Assembly (NCBI GenBank): GCA_036010965.1
Contig: DASCMO010000144.1
Coordinates: forward strand, 1-64,000
DNA length: 64,000 bases
Origin: GCA-2686265 sp036010965
GTDB taxonomy: Bacteria; Planctomycetota; UBA1135; GCA-002686595
Direction: 5' to 3'
Shown here piece after piece: positions 16,172 to 22,933 of this stretch. Numbering within the stretch: the first letter of the stretch is position 1; every line of letters starts with the position of its first letter. A program made the translations under genes and the position numbers. Under the pieces are notes generated by a model. It had not been told where the DNA came from, ran no database searches, and worked only from the letters and a program-made list of their open reading frames with translations.

Positions 16172-16711
16172 ATGAAGCGCATTATCCCGCTCTGCACCGC
16201 GGCCCTGTTGGCCGGCGCTGCCTTGGGTCTGGCCCAGATCGAGCGACTGACCTTGCCCCAGATGGTGGCCAAGACCGACGGTTCGGTCCACGGCACCATC
16301 ACCGCGCGCGAGGTCATCCGCATCGACCACCCCATCGACGGACCCGAGCTCTACTACACGCACCTGACCATCGAGGGAACGTCCCTCGAGAACGGCCAGA
16401 AGACTAGCGTCGTCGTCACCTATCCCGGTGGCTGGATCGACGACGAGCAGGGCGTGAACAACTCCGAGGCTCCCGCCGAGGACGACGTGAAGATCGGTAA
16501 CGAAATCGTGGCCTTCTATAAGTGGTCCGACAACATGGGCGGCGACCTCGCCGCGAACGCGCTCTACGCCTCCCACGGCGGCCTGTATCAGGTCGTCAGC
16601 GGCCGGACCCAGCAAGTGGTCCTGGGCCAGGGCGAGGGCTATGCGGTCTCGAGCAACATCGCTCTCGGCGATCTCGGCCAGCAGGTCAAGTCGCTGGCTG
16701 AAGGTAAGTGA
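16172..16711 (+). CDS. Secreted hypothetical protein
   Basis: 179 aa with a clear signal peptide (residues 1-21, cleavage after GLA before QIE). The mature part is beta-rich and acidic (TDGSVHGTITAREVIRID, YTHLTIEGTSLENGQKTSVVVTYPGGWIDDEQG, KIGNEIVAFYKWS) with no family I recognise. An AACGAGGA ribosome-binding site lies nine bases before the ATG. It ends 14 bases before the metalloprotease gene and is surely in the same operon, so it may be that enzyme's partner, inhibitor or substrate. This last point is inference only. Confidence 0.8.
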   Translation: MKRIIPLCTAALLAGAALGLAQIERLTLPQMVAKTDGSVHGTITAREVIRIDHPIDGPELYYTHLTIEGTSLENGQKTSVVVTYPGGWIDDEQGVNNSEAPAEDDVKIGNEIVAFYKWSDNMGGDLAANALYASHGGLYQVVSGRTQQVVLGQGEGYAVSSNIALGDLGQQVKSLAEGK

Positions 16712-16725
16712 GGAGGAAGCACACA

Positions 16726-18114
16726 ATGAGAATCAAGAATCTGATCCTACCCACGGTTGCTCTCGGCACCGCCGCGTTGATGACCGTTCCGGCCCAGGAG
16801 GCCGAGGGCTACAGCCTGCTGGGCTTCGCCTTGAGCCACACCCAGCGCGACTTCCGTGTCTACAACAACTTCACGGACTCCCAGGCCAACAACAACCAGG
16901 TGCCCGACGACAACTTCCCCGGCTATCAGGGAGCGGTCATGGCGATCTGGAAGGGAAGCATCGAGTGGCAGAGCACCCTGCACAACGACGGCAACGGAGA
17001 CCCTCACCAGAACGGTGGTCTCGGCTCCGGCGGCGCAAACTTCGACCCCTCGTTTCAGGGTGAACACACCAACACCGGTGGCATCAACGACAACACCCAC
17101 TCTGGCCTGAGCGGCGGGAGCGGTGGCGTCCTGGCCTTCACCGAGAGCCCCAGCTCCAACGGCTGGCGCATCCGCTACTACGAGAGCTGGACCTGGCACG
17201 ACGGCCCGGGGACCAACATCGGCGGGATCTGCCTGCAGGGCGTTGCCTGTCACGAGGCCGGCCACGCCTACGGCCTGGGCCACAGCACCGTGAGCGGCAC
17301 GACGATGTACCCCTCGATCTCCGGCTCGGGGGTCGTGGCGCGTTCGATCGCCACCGACGACAGCAACGGTATCAAGGCTGCCTACGGCACCGCCAACAGC
17401 AGCAAGCCGACGATCACCGGCGTCAGCGTCTCCGGTAGCACGATCACGGTCACGGGCACGAACTTTGACAGTTCGGGCAACCAGATCTGGCTCACCCAGG
17501 CGGGCATCGGCGGCAACGGCACGCCGATCAAGATCACGAACCTGACCTCGAACGGGACCTCGGTCTCCGGAACCCTGCCCTCGACGGCGGGACCCGGAGA
17601 TGTCCTCGTGCGCCGCAACGGCGGTTCGCACGCTGACCTGTCCGAGGCTTTTCCCAGCGATCTCGAGGGCGGCGGCGGCGGCGGGACTTGCCCCGCGCCC
17701 ACCAATGTCTGCGTGACCTCGCCCAACTCTGTGGGTGGAGGCATGGTCATGAGCTACACGGGCGAGGCCAGCATGACCACCCAGAGCCTCACCCTGGAAG
17801 CTTTCGGCGGCCCCGCGAACCAGATGGGGATCTTCTACTACGGTCCGGACCTGATCCAGGCGCCCTTCGGCAACGGCGTGCGCTGCGTGGGCGCCGGGTT
17901 CCTCGGGACCTACCGCCTGCCGATCATCCAGATGGATCTCTTCGGTGACGCCTCTTACACGGTGGACTGGAACAGTCCCCCGATCGGCGTCTCCGGCAAC
18001 GGGCAGTGGGTCGACGGCGATATCTGGTACACCCAGTTCTGGTACCGGGATCCCGCTGATGGCGGCGCGAACTTCAACTTCTCCGACGCCCTCGAAATCG
18101 AGATCTGCCCGTGA
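16726..18114 (+). CDS. Secreted matrixin-like (M10-type) zinc metalloprotease with IPT/TIG and C-terminal module
   Basis: 462 aa. Signal peptide about 1-28. The catalytic domain has the extended zinc motif HEAGHAYGLGH (176-186, Glu177 catalytic) and a Met-turn at Met194 (SGTTMYPS), as in metzincins. An IPT/TIG-like Ig fold follows (about 217-300, KPTITGVSVSGSTITVTGTNF). A Gly-rich linker and CPAPTNVC lead into a ~125-residue C-terminal module (GNGVRCVG...FWYRDPADGGANFNFSDALEIEICP) shared with the LamG protein at 48469-49614. It probably acts outside the cell. The GAGGAGG ribosome-binding site fixes the start. There is no obvious cysteine-switch propeptide, so activation may differ from classical matrixins. 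Confidence 0.88.
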   Translation: MRIKNLILPTVALGTAALMTVPAQEAEGYSLLGFALSHTQRDFRVYNNFTDSQANNNQVPDDNFPGYQGAVMAIWKGSIEWQSTLHNDGNGDPHQNGGLGSGGANFDPSFQGEHTNTGGINDNTHSGLSGGSGGVLAFTESPSSNGWRIRYYESWTWHDGPGTNIGGICLQGVACHEAGHAYGLGHSTVSGTTMYPSISGSGVVARSIATDDSNGIKAAYGTANSSKPTITGVSVSGSTITVTGTNFDSSGNQIWLTQAGIGGNGTPIKITNLTSNGTSVSGTLPSTAGPGDVLVRRNGGSHADLSEAFPSDLEGGGGGGTCPAPTNVCVTSPNSVGGGMVMSYTGEASMTTQSLTLEAFGGPANQMGIFYYGPDLIQAPFGNGVRCVGAGFLGTYRLPIIQMDLFGDASYTVDWNSPPIGVSGNGQWVDGDIWYTQFWYRDPADGGANFNFSDALEIEICP

Positions 18115-18167
18115 CCCCGTGAGGGCGCCGCCCCTCCCTGGGGAGGCGCCTGACTCGACCGCATGCT

Positions 18168-18203
18168 GAGAGCGGGTCGGCCCAGGCGGGCCGGCCCGCT
18201 CTC
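18168..18203. terminator. Bidirectional terminator hairpin
   Basis: A 15-bp stem with one G-T wobble (18168-18182 with 18189-18203, gagagcgggtcggcc paired with its complement) and a six-base loop lies between two converging genes (stops at 18114 and 18238). There is no T-run. A second GC-rich inverted repeat at 18124-18150 lies just before it. Confidence 0.65.
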
Positions 18204-18237
18204 GCTGTGTCCACAGAGCCCTCTCCCGGGGGACGAG

Positions 18238-19794
18238 TCAGCGCGCTCCCAGGACGCGGCTGTAGCGGAAGGTGACCTCCAGGGAGAGGACGCCCAGGGC
18301 TGTCGAGTAGACGCGCCCGCCAGAAAAGCCCCAGGGACCGTTGGGATCCCAGGAGCCGGCAGCGGCCCCGTCCTTACGCTGGGAGGAGACCACCGCCTTG
18401 CGCATGGCCTTCTCCCACGCGCGCCAGGGCTTTCCGCCCATCTGGTACATGGCGTAGGAGCCGTAGTACCAGTAGTACATGTCGTTGGTCAGCCCGTCGG
18501 GGTCCCACTCAGGGAGGGCGCGCCCGAGGAGCGCGGCGCCGCGCTCCATCGCTTCCACCTGCTCGGGATCCTGACCGAGGAAGAAGCGGCAGAGCAGGCC
18601 CACCGCGGTCATGCACTCGGTCCGGTCGGTGGGGTAGTGGTCGTTCACCCCGTCCACGCGCGAGCTCGCCGAGCCGGGCGTGCGGTACCCGATCCGGCCC
18701 GTGGAGTCGGTCACCTCGTCGAGCCAGGACAGGGAGTCCGCGAAGGCCTGGCTGTCCACCGTGAGCCCGGCCTGCTGGGCGGATTCGAGGGCGAAGACCA
18801 TCCAGCCCGTGACCGAGGTGTCGCTGCGCCCCGTGGGTGGTGAGTCGTAACCCCAGGCGCCGTAAGGATTGCGTGCGCGAGTGATGAACCCGACCGCTGC
18901 CTGGGCGCTGCGGCCGATGAGCGGGTTGCTCGAAAAGTAGTAGGCCTCGCACAGGGCCAGGGTGGCGATAGCGTGGTCGTACAGGTAGGCGTGACCGATG
19001 GGCGCCGTCAGGAGCCCGCTCTCGGGATCCTGCTGGTCTCTGAGCCAGCGCACACCGCGCAGGACGTGCTCGGTGTATTGGCCCCGGGCGGTCGTGTGTC
19101 CGTCCCCCAGGAAGGCTAGCAGGGCCAGGCCCGTCAGGCCCACGTCGTGCTCCGGTTGGCCGGGGCCGTCGCAGAGGTCGCTGGCCGGGTCGTGCCGCAT
19201 GAAATCGTCCGCGTTCCACTTGCCGTCGTCATCCTGATGGCGGGCCAGCCACTCGAGCCCGCGGGCGATGTGGATTTCCATTCCGCGCCCACTCCCGCCT
19301 CGCCCCCGGCCCCCGGGGAAGCGAGCGCCGTACAGGCCGCCGGGAGAGCCGCCGATCCCCAGAACCTTGCCCACCGCCATCTCGGCGAAGGGGGCGAGGG
19401 AGCGGAAGTCGGGATCACCTTCAGCGGGCGCCTCACTCTGCTCGGTCGATTCATCGAGGGGCTCGTCGACGACTTCCTCGAGCAGCGTCGGCTCCTCGGG
19501 GAGCGCCTCCTCGACGATTTCCGGCGGTGCCTCGGGGGGCGGGTCGGTGAAGGTCTGCTCGTCGACCGGTTCCACCGCGGTCATGATCCGCAGGTCCTCG
19601 CGCTGCTCGAGCAGCGTCCAGGGAATCAGCGACAGCACCAACAGCCCCATGGCGTGTGCCGTTGCGGAGAGCGCTAGCCATGGCGCTCGGTTCATCCATT
19701 CAAACAGAGCGTCCTGGAAGGAGAGTTCCTCTTCCCACGCGCGACTTGCCGTCACGCCTTCGCTCACGCTCGCATCGATTCTTCTTCCAGGCAT
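18238..19794 (-). CDS. Membrane-anchored prenyltransferase/squalene-oxidase-repeat-like alpha/alpha-toroid protein (paralogue 1)
   Basis: 518 aa. A short cytoplasmic segment (FQDALFEWMNRAPWL) precedes one membrane helix (about 36-58), then a Pro/Glu-rich linker, a Gly/Arg-rich stretch, and a C-terminal toroid with repeats such as GLEWLARHQDDDGKWN, GVRWLRDQQDPESGLL and ITRARNPYGAWGY. The helix-plus-acidic-Pro-linker layout recalls TonB-type anchors. Catalytic DxDD/DDTA motifs of terpene cyclases are absent, so it is probably not a cyclase. Start: the ATG at 19794 with AAAGGGA upstream; an in-frame ATG at 19833 falls inside a palindrome and is less likely. It is a tandem paralogue of 20084-21646; both end in VLGAR. 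Confidence 0.85.
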   Translation of the reverse strand: MPGRRIDASVSEGVTASRAWEEELSFQDALFEWMNRAPWLALSATAHAMGLLVLSLIPWTLLEQREDLRIMTAVEPVDEQTFTDPPPEAPPEIVEEALPEEPTLLEEVVDEPLDESTEQSEAPAEGDPDFRSLAPFAEMAVGKVLGIGGSPGGLYGARFPGGRGRGGSGRGMEIHIARGLEWLARHQDDDGKWNADDFMRHDPASDLCDGPGQPEHDVGLTGLALLAFLGDGHTTARGQYTEHVLRGVRWLRDQQDPESGLLTAPIGHAYLYDHAIATLALCEAYYFSSNPLIGRSAQAAVGFITRARNPYGAWGYDSPPTGRSDTSVTGWMVFALESAQQAGLTVDSQAFADSLSWLDEVTDSTGRIGYRTPGSASSRVDGVNDHYPTDRTECMTAVGLLCRFFLGQDPEQVEAMERGAALLGRALPEWDPDGLTNDMYYWYYGSYAMYQMGGKPWRAWEKAMRKAVVSSQRKDGAAAGSWDPNGPWGFSGGRVYSTALGVLSLEVTFRYSRVLGAR

Positions 19795-19825
19795 ACCATC
19801 CCTTTCTTGGTGCGTTCGCGCCCCC

Positions 19826-19863
19826 GCTCGCATCCATCACCAGGACTGGTGATGGATGCGAGC
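19826..19863. promoter_or_regulatory. 38-bp near-perfect palindrome upstream of toroid paralogue 1
   Basis: Two perfect 18-base arms (gctcgcatccatcaccag and its complement) are separated by only GA. It sits 31-69 bases before the ATG at 19794, immediately downstream of a possible -10 (AATACT on the minus strand, 19865-19870). It may be an operator overlapping the start site or a very stable leader hairpin. Confidence 0.6.
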
Positions 19864-20012
19864 GAGTATTGGAGCTTCCAGGATGCTGGGGTGGCTTCCA
19901 TCGAAGGCTGCCGTGTCACCAGGAGAAACGCCGCGTGCAGCGCAGGGTTCACTCGCCGCGCAGGAAGTGGCTCGTTCTAAACACCCATTCCGGTGGGGGA
20001 GCCCCGACGAGA

Positions 20013-20046
20013 AGAGCCCCGTGGGCCGTGAGGCCCGCGGGGCTCT
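20013..20046 (-). terminator. Terminator hairpin after toroid paralogue 2
   Basis: A 15-bp stem with a single G-T wobble (20013-20027 with 20032-20046) and GTGA loop lies 37 bases past the stop of the minus-strand gene ending at 20084. It separates the two paralogues' transcription units. Confidence 0.65.
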
Positions 20047-20083
20047 GAGCTTTCTGGTTGTAGCGCTGTCGGTCGCGCCGCGC

Positions 20084-21646
20084 TCAGCGCGCGCCGAGGA
20101 CCTTGGCGTAGCGGAAGTAGACCTCGAGGCACAGCACGCCGATGGCCGTCGAGTACACGCGACCGCCCGAGAAGCCCCAGGGGCCGATCGGATCCCAGGA
20201 GCCGCGCGACGCGCCGTCCTTGCGCTGGGACTCGAGCACGGCCTTCTTGCAGGCCTTGTTCCAGCCCTTCCAGTGTCGCCCGCCCATCTGGTACATCGCG
20301 TAGGAGCCGTAGTACCAGTAGTACATGTCGTTGGTCAAACCGTCGGGGTCCCACTCCGGCAGCGCCTTGAGCAAGAGATCGGCGTGCTTGACCATGATGT
20401 CGTTATCGCTCGGGTTCTGGCCCATGAAGAAGCGGCAGAGCAGGCCGACCGCCGTCATGCACTCGGTCTTGTCGGTCGGGTACTGGTCGTTCACGCCGTC
20501 CATGCGCGAGCTGGGTGAGCCGACCGTGTTGTAGCCGACGCGCCCGGTGGCCTTGTCGGTGACTTCGTCGATCCAGGACATGCCGTCGGTGAAGGCCTGG
20601 CTGTCGATCGTCAGGCCGGCTTCCTCGGCCGATTTGATGGCGAAGATCATCCAGCCGGTGACCGACGTGTCGTTCGTCCCGTCCGGCGGAGATTCGTAGC
20701 GCCAGGCGGCGTAGGGGTTGCGGGCTCGGCTGATGAAGTTGATCGCCTTCTGCGCGGTGCCGCGGATCAGCGGGGACTTCGAGAAGTAGTACGCCTCGCA
20801 GACCGCCAGGGCCGCGATGCCGTGGCTGTACATGTAGGAGTGCCCGATCTTCTCGCCGATCAGGCCGTCCTCGAAGTCCTGTTGCTCGCGCAGCCACTTG
20901 ATGCCCTTGGTGACCTTCTCGCGGTACAGGCCCTGGCGCGTGGTGTGGCCGTCACCCAGGAAGGCCAGCAGCGCGAGGCCGGTGAGGCCGACGTCGAATT
21001 CTGGCTGACCCGGACCCTCGCACTGGTCGTTGGGCGGGTCGTGCTTCATGAACTCGTCGCTGTCCCACTTGCCGCCCTCGTCCTGGTGGTTCGCCAGCCA
21101 CTCCAGGCCGTCCTTGAGAGCCTGTTCCGTGCCCGAGCCGCCGGCCGCGCGCAGGTTGCGGCGTCCGCCGAAGCGACCGCCGAACTTGCCACCGGCGCCG
21201 CCGCCGATGCCGATCACGTCATTGAAGGCCTTGTCGTCGAAGGGGGAGTCGGAGAGGAAGTCCGGGTCGCCCTCGGAACTCTCGTAGTCCTGATCGTCGT
21301 CGGTCTCGTTGTGGTCGGAGATCTCCGCGTCCTTCAGCACGGGCTCCTCGATCGGCTCCTCCTCCTCGATCGGGGGCTCTTCCTCCTCGGGCGGGTCCTC
21401 GAAGATGTCCTCGGGGACCTGCTCGATGTCGGCATTGATCTCGCCGCCTTCATCGCTGGAGAGCAGGTTCCAGGGGATCAGGGAGAGCACCAGGAAGCCC
21501 ATGACGTGGGCCACGGCCGAGATGCCCAGCCACGGAGCCCGGCTCATCCAGTCGTAGAGGACGTCGTTGAAGGTGACTTCCTCCTCCCAGACCTTGGGGA
21601 GGGTGCTCTCGATCTTGATGTTCTCGAATTCGGACGGGGTGTTCAT
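20084..21646 (-). CDS. Membrane-anchored prenyltransferase/squalene-oxidase-repeat-like alpha/alpha-toroid protein (paralogue 2)
   Basis: 520 aa, same architecture as paralogue 1: VTFNDVLYDWMSRAPWL, one membrane helix (about 40-60), an extremely acidic Pro/Glu linker (EDPPEEEEPPIEEEEPIEEP), a Gly/Arg stretch, and a toroid domain from about residue 170. Long blocks are identical or nearly so in both, for example GLTGLALLAFLGDGHTT, TNDMYYWYYGSYAMYQMGG and GPWGFSGGRVYST. Most similarity is in the C-terminal toroid; the linkers have diverged. Substrate or partner unknown; an extracytoplasmic scaffold or enzyme is likely. The start is the ATG at 21646. A stem-loop separates it from its downstream paralogue. 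Confidence 0.87.
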   Translation of the reverse strand: MNTPSEFENIKIESTLPKVWEEEVTFNDVLYDWMSRAPWLGISAVAHVMGFLVLSLIPWNLLSSDEGGEINADIEQVPEDIFEDPPEEEEPPIEEEEPIEEPVLKDAEISDHNETDDDQDYESSEGDPDFLSDSPFDDKAFNDVIGIGGGAGGKFGGRFGGRRNLRAAGGSGTEQALKDGLEWLANHQDEGGKWDSDEFMKHDPPNDQCEGPGQPEFDVGLTGLALLAFLGDGHTTRQGLYREKVTKGIKWLREQQDFEDGLIGEKIGHSYMYSHGIAALAVCEAYYFSKSPLIRGTAQKAINFISRARNPYAAWRYESPPDGTNDTSVTGWMIFAIKSAEEAGLTIDSQAFTDGMSWIDEVTDKATGRVGYNTVGSPSSRMDGVNDQYPTDKTECMTAVGLLCRFFMGQNPSDNDIMVKHADLLLKALPEWDPDGLTNDMYYWYYGSYAMYQMGGRHWKGWNKACKKAVLESQRKDGASRGSWDPIGPWGFSGGRVYSTAIGVLCLEVYFRYAKVLGAR

Positions 21647-21784
21647 GCCGGGGCTCTCCAGGTCTCGCTGCTCAGGGTCTCGGGAAGGGCTCCCGGGGCC
21701 GCCAGGGGTCGCTCCAGACCCGTGTGGGGCCTTGGTTGGTCCGCAAGGAGTTCACCTCAACGCCGCTTGCGGGGAGGGGTTCAG

Positions 21785-21790
21785 AGTATA
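21785..21790 (-). promoter_or_regulatory. Possible -10 element for toroid paralogue 2
   Basis: Minus strand reads GATATACTC, containing TATACT (one mismatch to TATAAT), 139 bases upstream of the ATG at 21646. No good -35 is present at 16-18 bases. Confidence 0.25.
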
Positions 21791-21868
21791 TCCACGCTCC
21801 CTGCGGCGGACTACCGAGACTCCCCGCTGTGGGGCGAGTCGCCCGGCGAAGACTGCTCGAGCCCCGGC

Positions 21869-22933
21869 CTACTGCCCGGAGGCGGTCCGCGTCGCTCCCT
21901 CGCCCGGGATCCACACGTAGGAGGTGGCGAGCCTCTCGTCCAGGGCGCGCTTGCGGTGGATGTCATCTCGGCGATCCAGCAGGTTGCGTTCCACGGCTGC
22001 CTGCACTTCGCCGTCCGCGAAGACGGGGGGCTCGGCGGCGTGTACCTCGCGCAGCTGGATGGCGCGCCAGGCGAGGACATCCTCGCCGCTCATGATGGGC
22101 TGGGGCGGGGTCACCGTGCCGACCGCGGCCTCCCGCAGGCTCCCGGCCAGCTGGCCGCCGAAGAGGCGCTCGACGTCTCCCAGGGCCAGGGGCTCGGTCA
22201 GCCCGTCGTCGGCGCGTTCGCCAAACTCCTCCACCAGGACGGCGAAGTCCTCGCCCTCCTCCACCTGGGCCAGGAGGTCCGCGAGCAGCTCGCGGGCGAT
22301 CTCCGGGGGGTCGCTGGCCCGAACTGGGATGAGCAGTTCTTGCAGGACCATGCGCGGGGCCCGACCGCCGATAGTGTCGAGGTTCCAGCGATCCCGGCAC
22401 ACGCGCCTGTACGCGCCCTGGCGTTCGCCGGGGCGCACGAAGCGGTCCTGGATCACCCTCCCGTTTGGTCCTCGGTCGCGGCCCGTGACGGTGTTCTCGA
22501 AACTGCGTCGCAGGAGGTCCTCGCCGTAGATCTCGCGCTGGTCGGCGGCGGTGATCTCCTGCATTTCCAGGGACTCCTGCATCGCCTTCACCCCGCCCGC
22601 GGTGGCGGTACGCCAGTCCCACCAGTTTCCGACGAGGCGATCGATGTCCTTCTTCGCGATCCCGAGATCCTCCCCGCCCTGGCGCATCAGCAGGCTGTCC
22701 ACCGAGTTGCGGTAGATCGCCGCCTGGAGCTGCTCGAACTCCCGCCTCGTCGTGACTCCGTAGCGTCGCACCTCGCGCGCGAGGACGCGCTCCAGGCGCC
22801 GGCGCGTGATCACATCGCCGTTCACGACGACCTCGACGCCGTTGAGGGGCGACCACTGGCCGCGCGCCGGGGCCGGACTTGCGGGACCGGCCCCCTGGAG
22901 CGCGGCGACGGCGCACAGTGTGGTGAAGATCAT
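21869..22933 (-). CDS. SurA-like periplasmic peptidyl-prolyl isomerase/chaperone
   Basis: 354 aa. N-terminal signal-like hydrophobic stretch (MIFTTLCAVAALQGAGPASPA), then the SurA-type start VVVNGDVITRRRLERVL and a helical chaperone domain. A parvulin-like region lies at about 235-330 (MVLQELLIPVRAS...LLAQVEEGEDFAVLVEEFGERADDG...GTVTPPQPI). Several parvulin active-site positions are not clearly conserved, so chaperone function may dominate. The start ATG overlaps the mfd stop (ATGA), making it third in the rnc-mfd operon. The 3336-bp open frame extending upstream through mfd is a shadow. Confidence 0.82.
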   Translation of the reverse strand: MIFTTLCAVAALQGAGPASPAPARGQWSPLNGVEVVVNGDVITRRRLERVLAREVRRYGVTTRREFEQLQAAIYRNSVDSLLMRQGGEDLGIAKKDIDRLVGNWWDWRTATAGGVKAMQESLEMQEITAADQREIYGEDLLRRSFENTVTGRDRGPNGRVIQDRFVRPGERQGAYRRVCRDRWNLDTIGGRAPRMVLQELLIPVRASDPPEIARELLADLLAQVEEGEDFAVLVEEFGERADDGLTEPLALGDVERLFGGQLAGSLREAAVGTVTPPQPIMSGEDVLAWRAIQLREVHAAEPPVFADGEVQAAVERNLLDRRDDIHRKRALDERLATSYVWIPGEGATRTASGQ

